Positions 34,953-43,030 of a DNA stretch of 55,188 bases are shown in pieces (the stretch's first letter is position 1; each line of letters starts with the position of its first letter). The stretch spans positions 1 through 55,188 of the forward strand of contig NZ_CALUYG010000016.1 of NCBI RefSeq assembly GCF_944324935.1, in the 5' to 3' direction. Made by a program: the position numbers and the translations under genes. The stretch is from an uncultured Desulfovibrio sp. GTDB lineage: Bacteria; Desulfobacterota; Desulfovibrionia; Desulfovibrionales; Desulfovibrionaceae. The notes under the pieces are model-generated. The model ran no database searches. It saw only the letters and a program-made list of their open reading frames with translations, and was not told the origin of the DNA.

Positions 34953-35705
34953 ATGAAAACAACCTGGGACTATACCTCGCTGGCCCAAAGCTACCTCAAG
35001 CGGCCGGACTATGCGCCGTCCGCCCTGCAGGACATCTTCCGCATCGCCGGTCTGCACGCCGGGGATCACGTCTGTGACATCGGCGCAGGCGTCGCCCACC
35101 TCACCCTGCCGCTCGCCCGCTTCGGCTGCCGGGTGGATGCCGTGGAGCCCAACGACGCCATGCGGGCGCTGGGCAGGCAGCGCACGGCGGATCTTCCCGC
35201 CGTCCAATGGTTCGAGGGGACGGGCGAACACACCGGACGCCCCGGAGGACAGTACGACTTCGTCTCCTTCGGCTCCTCCTTCAACGTTTGCGACCGCGCC
35301 GCCGCGCTGGCCGAGACCCATCGCCTGCTCAAGCCCGGCAAATGGTTCGTCTGTCTCTGGAATCACCGGGATTTGCAGGATCCCGTCCAGCAGGAGATCG
35401 AAAACATCATCAAGAAGGCCATCCCCGAATACGGCTACGGCACGCGCCGCGAGGATCAGACAGGCGTCATTCGCGATTCCGGTCTGTTCACGGACATCAC
35501 CCCCGTGGAAGGCGAAGTGCGGCACGTCCAGAGTCCGGCGGAGATCGTGGAGGCCTGGCACTCCCATTCCACCCTGCACCGTCAGGCGGGCGACAAGTTC
35601 GCGTCCATCATCGCGGAGATCGAACAGTATCTTGCCGGGCTCGGCCGGGACGGCATCGCCATCCCCTACACGACGCGGGCCTGGATCGCCCGCCGCGCGG
35701 ACTGA
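34953..35705 (+). CDS. SAM-dependent methyltransferase, phosphoramidate cluster (second copy)
   Basis: The 250-residue class I methyltransferase has motif I CDIGAGVAHLTLPL, then VDAVEPNDAMRALG and HRLLKPGKWFVCLWN. It is a paralog of the preceding gene but differs in the N-terminus and in the substrate region (FGSSFNVCDRAAALAE against MASSFHWPDFDAAVRE), so the two may act on different substrates or form a heterodimer. The ATG at 34953 has CGGAGA upstream. It is followed 7 bp later by the CysC-like gene. Confidence 0.85.
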   Translation: MKTTWDYTSLAQSYLKRPDYAPSALQDIFRIAGLHAGDHVCDIGAGVAHLTLPLARFGCRVDAVEPNDAMRALGRQRTADLPAVQWFEGTGEHTGRPGGQYDFVSFGSSFNVCDRAAALAETHRLLKPGKWFVCLWNHRDLQDPVQQEIENIIKKAIPEYGYGTRREDQTGVIRDSGLFTDITPVEGEVRHVQSPAEIVEAWHSHSTLHRQAGDKFASIIAEIEQYLAGLGRDGIAIPYTTRAWIARRAD

Positions 35706-35712
35706 AACGGCC

Positions 35713-36228
35713 ATGACCGAACGGACAGGACGCGTTTTCTGGATCACCGGCCTCTCCGGCGCGGGCAAGAGCACGCTGGCCCGCGCCCTGCAGGACCGCC
35801 TGTCGCCGTCCATCCTGCTGGACGGCGACGAACTGCGCGCCGTGCTGGGCGCGACGCGCTCCGGCTTCGACCGGCAAAGCCGTCTGGAGCTGGCCGCCAC
35901 CTATGCCCGCTTCTGCAAGCTGCTGGCCGAGCAGGGGCATACGGTCATCATCGCCACCATTTCCCTGTTCCACGAGATCCACGCCTGGAACCGGGAAAAC
36001 CTGCCCGGCTACCGGGAGATCTTTCTGGATGTGCCGGAGAAAGTCCGCCGCCAGCGGGACCCCAAGGGCCTGTATGCCGCGGCGCAGGCCGGCGCCGTGC
36101 GCCAGATGGCCGGAACGGAGACGCCGGTCGACCTGCCGCGGAACCCGCATCTGGTGCTCCACACGGATCGTCTTTCGCTGGAAGACTGCGTGGCGGCGGT
36201 GCTCCGTCTGGCCGCGGAACAGGCCTGA
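35713..36228 (+). CDS. CysC-like kinase, cytidine diphosphoramidate kinase candidate (Cj1415-like)
   Basis: The 171-residue P-loop kinase looks like adenylylsulfate kinase: Walker A GLSGAGKST at residues 13-21, LLDGDELRAVLG, then VIIATISLFHEIHAWNRENLPGYREIFLDVP. No sulfate-activation genes (cysD, cysN, sat) are beside it; it is the last gene of the phosphoramidate cluster. In C. jejuni Cj1415, a protein of similar size, phosphorylates the 3'-hydroxyl of cytidine diphosphoramidate. A general APS kinase cannot be excluded by sequence alone. The gene ends 79 bp before a convergent exporter gene. Confidence 0.82.
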   Translation: MTERTGRVFWITGLSGAGKSTLARALQDRLSPSILLDGDELRAVLGATRSGFDRQSRLELAATYARFCKLLAEQGHTVIIATISLFHEIHAWNRENLPGYREIFLDVPEKVRRQRDPKGLYAAAQAGAVRQMAGTETPVDLPRNPHLVLHTDRLSLEDCVAAVLRLAAEQA

Positions 36229-36270
36229 ACGACGCCCCGCACAGAAACAGAGGGGCCGGAATCGTCCGTG

Positions 36271-36289
36271 CGGGAGGCTCCGGCTCCCG
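36271..36289 (+). terminator. Hairpin after the phosphoramidate cluster
   Basis: CGGGAG (36271-36276) and CTCCCG (36284-36289) pair around a 7-nt loop between convergent genes. There is no T-run, so termination strength is doubtful. Confidence 0.35.
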
Positions 36290-36307
36290 GTCCGCCGCCC
36301 GCACTCC

Positions 36308-37288
36308 TCAGCGATGCCGTCGCGGCAGATGCGGCAGATGGGGCAGATGCAGCATGGGCCCCACCGCGATGCCCAGCGCCCCCAGGACGACGACGCAGGC
36401 CCCGAGCAGGCTGAGCAGGCCCACGCTGTCCAGCGGATAGGCCGCCGGCCACAGACGGTTCAGCAGCACTTCCAGCACGAGCGAGAACAGCGGCGTGGTC
36501 GCCACGACGGCGCTGACCTTGGCCGCGTGCCAGATGCTCATGGCCTTGGTGAAGGCCCCGTACGCCACGATCGTATTGAGACAGGCAAAAACGAGACAGA
36601 TCAGCTGCACCGCATCCACGCGCAGGATGTCCGCGGGCGTGGCCAGCGGCGCGAGCCCCAGCGCGCAGCAGGGATAGATGACCCGCAGGATGCGCATGGG
36701 CGCAAGATACCGCAGCAGGATCTTCTGTGCCAGTCCGTAACAGGCCCAGACCAGCGCCGCGGACGTCCCCAGCAGCATGCCGAAGGAAAAATCATCGTCC
36801 CCGCCCCAGAGCAGGGCCAGACGCACGTTGAAAAAGAGCAAAAGCCCGACCAGCAGCAGTATGACCCCCACGGCCTGCACCGGCAAAAAGGCCTCCCGCA
36901 GGATGAAGACCCCGCCCAGCAGGAGCAGCACCGGCCCCGCCTGGGCCAGGATCTGACAGGCCGAGGCGCTGAGATAGGCCACGGAAGAATTGAAGAACAC
37001 GAAATTGGCGCCCAGACCGGCCGAGGCCACTAGCAACAGCAGCCAGGTACGCCGGCGGGACGGCGGCGCGGCGGCCGCGGCGACCGGCGCGGACTGCCGG
37101 GGCCCGCGCGACGCATGGACGGCCGGAACGCACCATATCCAGACCGCCGCCACGCAAAAACGCAGCCAGACCAGCGTCACCGCATCCATGACGGGCAGCA
37201 GGTGTTTCACCGCCAGCGGCAAGGCCCCCCAGAACAGCGCCGTCAAAAGCGCCAGCAGCAAGCCCGCACCATTGTTCCCCAGTACCAT
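36308..37288 (-). CDS. EamA/DMT-family transporter
   Basis: The 326-residue protein has ten hydrophobic helices in two EamA repeats (first GAGLLLALLTALFWGALPLAVKHLLP, second FGMLLGTSAALVWACYGLAQKILL). Such proteins export metabolites or carry nucleotide-sugar-like compounds. A Pro/Ala loop of about 25 residues follows TM2, and the tail repeats LHLPHLPHLP. I start at the ATG at 37288, with GGAGG seven bases upstream. It is convergent with the phosphoramidate cluster, so a link to that product is possible but unproven. Confidence 0.88.
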   Translation of the reverse strand: MVLGNNGAGLLLALLTALFWGALPLAVKHLLPVMDAVTLVWLRFCVAAVWIWCVPAVHASRGPRQSAPVAAAAAPPSRRRTWLLLLVASAGLGANFVFFNSSVAYLSASACQILAQAGPVLLLLGGVFILREAFLPVQAVGVILLLVGLLLFFNVRLALLWGGDDDFSFGMLLGTSAALVWACYGLAQKILLRYLAPMRILRVIYPCCALGLAPLATPADILRVDAVQLICLVFACLNTIVAYGAFTKAMSIWHAAKVSAVVATTPLFSLVLEVLLNRLWPAAYPLDSVGLLSLLGACVVVLGALGIAVGPMLHLPHLPHLPRRHR

Positions 37289-37559
37289 ACGGCAGCCTCC
37301 TCCGTCGGTTTGATCCTGACGCCCCGCGCCCTTCCTCCCCGCGGGACGCAAGGCGGCCGCCCTTCCCTCCGGGAGGGCGGCCCCGCTTCCTGGGGTAGGA
37401 AATAGAGGGCACAAGGTCAAGCCTGCCGGGGGAATACGACGCAAAAAGCGCCACGCGGCAAAAGTCAAGCGACTTTCCCGCTTGACTGTTCGGCTGAACA
37501 GTAATCAAATACGGCTTGGCGACCGCTGCGCATACCGCGATCGCAAAGGGTAATCATCT
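37289..37559. other. Divergent region between the EamA gene and the kor operon
   Basis: Besides the kor promoter at 37463-37510, this 271-bp region holds a strong hairpin, GGCCGCCCT (37355-37363) with AGGGCGGCC (37374-37382) plus an inner CCC/GGG. It lies in the leader of the EamA gene and could attenuate its transcription. I see no gene. Confidence 0.5.
37463..37510 (+). promoter_or_regulatory. kor operon promoter with two nested inverted repeats
   Basis: TTGACT (37482-37487) and TCAAAT (37505-37510) are 17 bases apart. AGTCAAGCG (37463-37471) and CGCTTGACT (37479-37487) form a perfect inverted repeat covering the -35. A second one, CTGTTC and GAACAG (37486-37491, 37496-37501), fills the spacer. 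Both look like operator sites for dimeric regulators. Confidence 0.6.
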
Positions 37560-37781
37560 ATGTCACGAATCGTTTTTCTGGAAGAGCGCTGCAAGGGCTG
37601 CCGGCTGTGCGTGGAAGCCTGTCCCGCGCATATCATCCGCCCCGCCGGGCGATTCAACCGGCAGGGCTACGAAGTGATGGAAACGGAAGGCCGCTGCACG
37701 GGATGCGCCTCCTGTGCCGTCATGTGCCCCGACACGGCCATCCGCGTCTTCCGCGACAAGAGCGGAGGCAAAACGGCATGA
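37560..37781 (+). CDS. korD: 2-oxoacid:ferredoxin oxidoreductase delta subunit (2x4Fe-4S ferredoxin)
   Basis: The 73-residue protein has two 4Fe-4S motifs, CKGCRLCVEACP and CTGCASCAVMCP, and passes electrons from the oxidoreductase to ferredoxin. It is the first gene of korDABC, and its stop overlaps the korA start (ATGA). The short form without an extra domain is typical of 2-oxoglutarate/branched-chain type enzymes. The symbol is assigned from gene order; a ketoisovalerate (vor) enzyme is possible. Confidence 0.92.
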   Translation: MSRIVFLEERCKGCRLCVEACPAHIIRPAGRFNRQGYEVMETEGRCTGCASCAVMCPDTAIRVFRDKSGGKTA

Positions 37782-38872
37782 ATGACGGACGCATCCTCAT
37801 CAAGGGCAACGAGGCCGTGGCCTACGGCGCTCTGGACGCCGGCTGCCGCTGCTATTTCGGCTACCCCATCACCCCCCAGAACGAGATCCCCGAGGCCATG
37901 AGCGGCCTGCTGCCGGAAAACGGCGGGCAGTTCGTGCAGGCCGAGAGCGAACTTGCCGCCAGCGCCATGCTGCTGGGGGCGGGGGCCTGCGGCATCCCGG
38001 CCATGACGTCCTCTTCAAGCTGCGGCATTGCGCTCATGCAGGAATCCCTTTCCTACATGGCGGGCAGCCAGATCCCCGGCGTCATTGTCAACATGATGCG
38101 CGGCGGCCCGGGCCTCGGCGACATCGGTCCTTCCCAGGGGGATTATTTTCAGGCCGTCAAGGGCGGCGGCAACGGCGACCATCGCAACTTCGTACTTGCC
38201 CCGTCCACGGCGCAGGAATGCTATGACTTCATGTTCCGCGCCTTCCGTCTGGCCTTCACTTTCGCCAACCCCGTCATGGTGCTCGGCGACGCCATCGTGG
38301 CCCAGATCAAGGAGGGCGTGCGCCGCCAGCCGCCAGCCGACGCGCTGACGGCCGACGACTACGCCGCCCTTTCCGCCTCCTGGCGGCTGGAAGGCTACGG
38401 CAAACGCGGGCCGGAAGCGACGCCGCGCCTGCTCAAGTCGGTCTATCTGGCCGAGGGCGCGCTGGCCGAGCGGAATGTGCTGCTCATGCGCAAGTATGAA
38501 GCCATGCGCGCCCATGCGGACTGGGAGGAATGGCAGTGCGAGGACGCCGAGCTCATCGTGGTGGCCTTCGGCTCCATCGCCCGCATCGCCCGCAGCGCCG
38601 TCCGCCAGCTGCGCGAACAGGGCTGCCGCGTGGGGCTGTTCCGCCCCATCACGCTCTTCCCCTTTCCGGAAGCGGCGCTGCGCCGTGTGGCGCGCGACCG
38701 TCGCCTGCTGGTGGTGGAACAGAACACCGGCCAGATGGTGGAGGACGTGCGCCTTGCCCTGGACGTGCTGGCCCGTCGCTCCACGGTCAGCTGGCACGGC
38801 ATCATGCCCGGCCTGTTCATCGGCGCGGACGACCTCGTGGAGCCCATTCTCACCGCACTCAGGGAGGACTGA
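37778..38872 (+). CDS. korA: 2-oxoacid:ferredoxin oxidoreductase alpha subunit
   Basis: The 364-residue subunit carries the pyrimidine-binding and transketolase C-like domains. Typical features are GNEAVAYGALDAGCRCYFGYPITPQNEIPE, MTSSSSCGIALMQE and NMMRGGPGLGDIGPSQGDYFQ. The complex oxidatively decarboxylates a 2-oxo acid to acyl-CoA and reduces ferredoxin, a key step of anaerobic metabolism. Its start overlaps korD and it ends one base before the korB ATG. Whether the substrate is 2-oxoglutarate or a branched-chain 2-oxo acid is not decidable from sequence alone. Confidence 0.93.
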   Translation: MNDGRILIKGNEAVAYGALDAGCRCYFGYPITPQNEIPEAMSGLLPENGGQFVQAESELAASAMLLGAGACGIPAMTSSSSCGIALMQESLSYMAGSQIPGVIVNMMRGGPGLGDIGPSQGDYFQAVKGGGNGDHRNFVLAPSTAQECYDFMFRAFRLAFTFANPVMVLGDAIVAQIKEGVRRQPPADALTADDYAALSASWRLEGYGKRGPEATPRLLKSVYLAEGALAERNVLLMRKYEAMRAHADWEEWQCEDAELIVVAFGSIARIARSAVRQLREQGCRVGLFRPITLFPFPEAALRRVARDRRLLVVEQNTGQMVEDVRLALDVLARRSTVSWHGIMPGLFIGADDLVEPILTALRED

Positions 38873-38873
38873 C

Positions 38874-39704
38874 ATGCAGGACGCGACTTCGGACGAACGC
38901 CTGCGCCCCGGCGCGGGCGAAGAACTGGTCTTTGACGCCACCCCGACCCTGGCGAACAGACCCACCCACTATTGCCCCGGCTGCCATCACGGCATCGCGC
39001 ACCGTCTGGTCAGCGAAGTGCTGGACGAGCTGGGCCTGGCGGAGCGGACCATCCTGGTGGCCTCGGTAGGCTGTTCGGCCTTCAGTTACGATTATTTCAA
39101 CGTCGATGCCGTGGAATCCCCGCACGGGCGGGCCTGCGCCGTGGCCACGGGCATACGTCGCGCCCGGCCGGAAAGCATCGTCTTCACCTATCAGGGGGAC
39201 GGCGACATGGCGGCCATCGGACTGGCGGAGTCCGTGCACGCCGCCAATCGCGGCGAAAACATCACGGCCGTCTTCATCAACAATACCGTGTACGGCATGA
39301 CCGGAGGTCAGATGGCCCCCACCACCCTGCTGGGGCAGAAGACCACCACCACCCCGCTGGGGCGGCATCTGCTGGGCGAGGGCGGCCCCATCCACATGAG
39401 CGAGATTATGAGCGGCCTTGCCGGCGTGGCCTATGCCGAACGCTGCGCCCTGGACAGCGTGAAGCACATCCGGCAGGCCAAGAAGGCCCTGCACGCGGCC
39501 TTCACCTGTCAGGTGCAGGGGCTCGGCTTCAGCTTCGTGGAACTGCTGGCCGGCTGCCCCACCAACTGGCATCTGGACGCCCTGAAGGCCAACCGCCGCA
39601 TCAGCGAGGAGATGATCCCCGTCTTCCCGCTGGGCGTCTTCCGGGACGTACGCGGGGAGCGCGCCGCCGGACAGGCGGACAGACAGAGCGAGGTGCGGGC
39701 ATGA
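38874..39704 (+). CDS. korB: 2-oxoacid:ferredoxin oxidoreductase beta subunit
   Basis: The 276-residue TPP-binding subunit has HYCPGCHHGIAHR near the N-terminus, the TPP motif QGDGDMAAIGLAE through ITAVFINNTVYGMTGGQ, and LLAGCPTNW. AGGGAGG lies just before the ATG, and the stop overlaps the korC start (ATGA). It works with KorA at the active site. Confidence 0.93.
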   Translation: MQDATSDERLRPGAGEELVFDATPTLANRPTHYCPGCHHGIAHRLVSEVLDELGLAERTILVASVGCSAFSYDYFNVDAVESPHGRACAVATGIRRARPESIVFTYQGDGDMAAIGLAESVHAANRGENITAVFINNTVYGMTGGQMAPTTLLGQKTTTTPLGRHLLGEGGPIHMSEIMSGLAGVAYAERCALDSVKHIRQAKKALHAAFTCQVQGLGFSFVELLAGCPTNWHLDALKANRRISEEMIPVFPLGVFRDVRGERAAGQADRQSEVRA

Positions 39705-40243
39705 ACGGCTATCAGGATGTCATCATGGCCGGTTTCGGCGGACAGGGCGTCATGCTCATCGGCAACCTGCTGGCACAGGCCGGACTGGAACAGGGCCTCG
39801 AGGTGAGCTTCATCCCCGTCTACGGCGCGGAGATGCGCGGCGGCACGGCCAATTGCACCGTGGTACTGGACACGCATCCCGTCGGCTCGCCGCTGGTCAA
39901 CCGGCCCATGTCCGCCATCATCCTCAACGAACCCTCCCTGCACAAGTTTCAGCCGCGCCTGCGGGAAGACGGCGTGCAGATCGTCAATGCCTCGCTGGTC
40001 TCCCGCGACCTGCTGGATGCCCGCAAAAGGACGGTCTACATTCCGGTGAACGACATGGCGCATAAACTGGGCAACGTGAAGATGGCCAACGTGGTCGCCC
40101 TGGGCGCGTGGCTCAGGGCCACCGGCGCCCTGGACCCGGAAGCGGTCAAGCAGGCCATGCACAGCGTGGTCAACGCCCATTACGCCAAACTCATCCCCGC
40201 CAACATCCAGGCGCTGGAAGCCGGCTACACCTTTGCCGCCTGA
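39701..40243 (+). CDS. korC: 2-oxoacid:ferredoxin oxidoreductase gamma subunit
   Basis: The 180-residue subunit has the family signature MAGFGGQGVMLIGNLLAQAG, then YGAEMRGGTANCTVV and NVVALGAWLRATG. It completes the four-gene complex and is the last gene before a hairpin at 40280-40307. All four genes are contiguous or overlapping, which gives fixed stoichiometry by translational coupling. Confidence 0.93.
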   Translation: MNGYQDVIMAGFGGQGVMLIGNLLAQAGLEQGLEVSFIPVYGAEMRGGTANCTVVLDTHPVGSPLVNRPMSAIILNEPSLHKFQPRLREDGVQIVNASLVSRDLLDARKRTVYIPVNDMAHKLGNVKMANVVALGAWLRATGALDPEAVKQAMHSVVNAHYAKLIPANIQALEAGYTFAA

Positions 40244-40279
40244 CGGGCGACAGCCAGCCGCCGCATGCCGGCATCCGCA

Positions 40280-40307
40280 GGAAGGCCGTCCGCAGGGGCG
40301 GCCTTCC
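40280..40307 (+). terminator. Hairpin after the kor operon
   Basis: GGAAGGCCG (40280-40288) pairs with CGGCCTTCC (40299-40307), 37 bp after the korC stop. There is no T-run, so it may be a weak or Rho-assisted terminator. Confidence 0.5.
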
Positions 40308-40430
40308 GCGTCCGGGCGGCCGCATGCCCCGGCGTCTCCCCCGGGCCTCGACATTGCGGGTCACCTTTGGCATGCTGGAAGGGCGCGGCATCCCGCGCGC
40401 CGTTCACCGTCAACATACGGGAGATCTGCC

Positions 40431-40835
40431 ATGCGTTTTCTCCTCCTGCCCCTGCTGCTCGTCTGCGGCCTGTTGTGCAGTGCCGGCCTTGCTCATGCGC
40501 TGGACATCGAAGCCAACAACAATTCCCGCTCCGTGGTGGCTATGGCCGTGCACTATCTGCGCCCGTCCGGGCACTGGTCCACCGACGGCTGGTACAGCAT
40601 CCAGCCCGGCAAGACCTTCCATCTCAAGGTGGACAGCAAGAATACGGTCTTTTACGTCCATGCCGTGCGCGTCAAGGACGGCAAGGTCTATACCCTTGGC
40701 GACACCATCGACCGCTGGGTCTGCGACCAGCCGTTCACGCTGACCGACAACGCCCGTCCCGCCACCGGCGGACGCATGGCGCTCTTCAGTCAGTATGAGG
40801 CCCCCAGTCTCAAGATCGCCATCAACTTCAACTGA
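40431..40835 (+). CDS. Secreted DUF1036-type protein
   Basis: The 134-residue protein has a Sec signal (LLLPLLLVCGLLCSAGLAHA, cleavage near residue 22). The mature part (NNNSRSVVAMAVHYLRPSGHWSTDGWYSIQPGKTFHL...) resembles the DUF1036 family, small periplasmic beta-rich proteins of unknown function. The ATG at 40431 has GGGAGA upstream. It stands alone between the kor operon and the AsnB-like gene. Confidence 0.72.
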   Translation: MRFLLLPLLLVCGLLCSAGLAHALDIEANNNSRSVVAMAVHYLRPSGHWSTDGWYSIQPGKTFHLKVDSKNTVFYVHAVRVKDGKVYTLGDTIDRWVCDQPFTLTDNARPATGGRMALFSQYEAPSLKIAINFN

Positions 40836-40981
40836 CGCCCCGCGCCGGCTCGCAGCGGCCCTCCCGCCACGGGAACGGCTATTGTCTATTGTCGCCAAGT
40901 GCTGCATGATAACCAAAAGACTTTGCCCTGCCTCGTCATCCGCGAGGGGAGCGGGCAGGTCCGTGCCCCAAGGATGTGAAT

Positions 40982-42871
40982 ATGAGCGGAATCTGTGGTG
41001 TCCTGACCTCGGAAGTTGTGGGGGATGAAGACCGTACGGCCCTGGCGGCCATGCTTGACGCGCTGTCCCACCGCGGGAAAAACGCCCCGCAGCAGGGGAG
41101 CCTTGGCGACAAGGCCATCATGGGCTACTGCGGCAGCGAGACGGAGGGCGACAGCGGCAAGCGCCCCTTCCTCAGCCCGTGCGGCCGCTACCTCATCGTG
41201 CTGGACGGTCACCTCTACAATGCGCCGCAACTGCGCGAGGAGCTCGAAAAAAGCGGCCATGTCTTCCGCAGCCGCCAGGATGAGGAGATCCTCTCGTATC
41301 TCTTCCTCTCCCAGGGGCCGCAGTGCCTTGACCGGCTCAACGGCATGTTCGCCTTCGCCATGTGGGATCTGCGGGATCAGAAGCTCTATCTCGCCCGGGA
41401 TCGTTTCGGGCAAAAGCCCCTCTACTACGCCTCTTCGGGCAAGGGCATCCTCTTTTCCTCGGAGGTCATGTCCCTGCTGAAGCATCCGGCCCTGGAGCGA
41501 CGCCCCAACGACAATGCCCTTTTTCATTACCTGACCTTTATGATGCCGCCCGCGCCGCTGACGGCCTTTGAAGGCATCCACAAGCTCGAACCGGCAAGCT
41601 GGCTGGAGTGGCAGCCCGGTCGTGCCGCCTTCTTCCTGCGCTACTGGACCGTGGACGGCGACCGCAAATTCACGGGCAGCGACGAAGAAGCCATCGAGGA
41701 ACTGGACAGCCTCCTGGACCGCATGGCCCGGCGGCATGTCACGCCCGGGACGGGCCTCTTCCTTTCCGGGGGGCTGGACTCCACGCTCTTTGCCAGCAAG
41801 GCGGCCCGTCAGACGGGCGACATGCTGAGCCTCTCGCTGGATTATGTGGATGCCGACCACGGGGTCAACAGTCAGGCTGCCCAGGCTGCGGAGATCTGCG
41901 GCACGCGCCATGTCAGCGGCGAGCTGGACGTCAGCGTCACGGAAGAATTGCCGGATATCGTCGCCCACATGGGCGAGCCCTTCGCCGACCCGACGCTGCT
42001 CACCTCCTGGCGGCTTGCCCGCATGGCCAGTCAGCATGTGGGGGCCGCGGTGACCACCAGCGGCACGGACAACATCTTCGGCGGCTATGCCCGCTATCTT
42101 GCGCCCTTCCTCTACGATACGCCGGATCTGCCGCCCGAGGTGCGCAAGGTGCATACCGAGCTGACCAAGACCGTGCCGCACGCCTACGGCGGCAAGAGCC
42201 TGCTCTCCGAAATGGACCCCTGCGCAAGCTATTACTACAGCCAGGTCGCCCTCTTCTTCGGCAACCGCAAGGAAAGCCTCTGCTCCATGGATCTGCGCGG
42301 CGCGGCCGATCCTCAGCTGACCATCATGTTCATGCTGCGGGCCTTTGCCCGCTGCCCGCGCGCCACCTGGCTGGACAAGATCCAGTTCTTCGAACTGGAC
42401 CACTTCCTTGCCGGCCGCCTGCTGCCGCGCATCGATATGGCCACGGCCGCCCATGCCGTGGATATTCGCATCCCCATGCTGGACAACGACATCGCGGATT
42501 TCGCCATGAGCCTGCCCGTGGGCATGCGCATCCGCCGCATGCCCGACCGCCGTCCCGGCAGCTCCGGCAAGGGCTACGAAACCAAGTGGCTGATGAAGAT
42601 GGTCGGCCTGCGCCACCTCCCGCACGATCTGGTATTCCGGCGGCGTGTCAGCAACGTCGTCCCGCTGGAAGGCTGGCTGCGCGGCCCGCTGCGTACGCTG
42701 GTGCTTGATGCGCTTATGAGCACCCAATGCACCATCCGGGAATGGGTGAACCAGTCCGAGATCCGCCGCCTCGTCGCCCAGCACATGGACGGGACAGCCA
42801 ACAACACCCGCGAACTCTGGGCCCTGCTCATGCTGGAACTCTGGGCGCGGCACTGCCTGAACGGCCGCTGA
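40982..42871 (+). CDS. Asparagine-synthetase-like protein with degenerate glutaminase domain
   Basis: The 629-residue protein has the two AsnB domains. The C-terminal synthetase domain is complete, with the pyrophosphate loop FLSGGLDSTLF near residue 265. The N-terminal class II glutaminase domain has lost key residues. It begins MSGICGV instead of MCGIxG, so the N-terminal nucleophile Cys is Ser; HRGPD is HRGKN; and NGEIYN is DGHLYN. It may use ammonia or another amine, like beta-lactam synthetase relatives with inactive glutaminase domains. The ATG at 40982 has AAGGA upstream; an in-frame GTG two codons earlier does not restore the Cys. The gene stands alone. Confidence 0.88.
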   Translation: MSGICGVLTSEVVGDEDRTALAAMLDALSHRGKNAPQQGSLGDKAIMGYCGSETEGDSGKRPFLSPCGRYLIVLDGHLYNAPQLREELEKSGHVFRSRQDEEILSYLFLSQGPQCLDRLNGMFAFAMWDLRDQKLYLARDRFGQKPLYYASSGKGILFSSEVMSLLKHPALERRPNDNALFHYLTFMMPPAPLTAFEGIHKLEPASWLEWQPGRAAFFLRYWTVDGDRKFTGSDEEAIEELDSLLDRMARRHVTPGTGLFLSGGLDSTLFASKAARQTGDMLSLSLDYVDADHGVNSQAAQAAEICGTRHVSGELDVSVTEELPDIVAHMGEPFADPTLLTSWRLARMASQHVGAAVTTSGTDNIFGGYARYLAPFLYDTPDLPPEVRKVHTELTKTVPHAYGGKSLLSEMDPCASYYYSQVALFFGNRKESLCSMDLRGAADPQLTIMFMLRAFARCPRATWLDKIQFFELDHFLAGRLLPRIDMATAAHAVDIRIPMLDNDIADFAMSLPVGMRIRRMPDRRPGSSGKGYETKWLMKMVGLRHLPHDLVFRRRVSNVVPLEGWLRGPLRTLVLDALMSTQCTIREWVNQSEIRRLVAQHMDGTANNTRELWALLMLELWARHCLNGR

Positions 42872-42932
42872 GCCGTGCATAGCGCATACGACATCCCCGT
42901 GTGTCGTTTGGCCCGTTCCGCCGCGCCTTTCA

Positions 42933-42991
42933 ATCTAAAAATCTAAATAACTACTTTTTTAGTTGACAAAGCTCTCCCCTCCCTCTACCGT
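42933..42991 (+). promoter_or_regulatory. Promoter and putative operator of the ArsR-type gene
   Basis: TTGACA (42963-42968) and TACCGT (42986-42991) are 17 bases apart. Just upstream and overlapping the -35 lie an inverted repeat, AACTA and TAGTT (42949-42953, 42960-42964), and two ATCTAAA direct repeats (42933, 42941). Autoregulation by the encoded ArsR-type protein is the simplest reading. Confidence 0.6.
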
Positions 42992-43030
42992 ATTCCTTGA
43001 CAGCCACATTCCCGCCGTCTACACAGGGGC

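Noticed and set aside
35713..36228. Reading the CysC-like gene as sulfate-assimilation APS kinase
   Set aside because: No cysD, cysN or sat is beside it, and the other five genes match the phosphoramidate set in which a CysC-like kinase has a defined role. It remains possible as an alternative.
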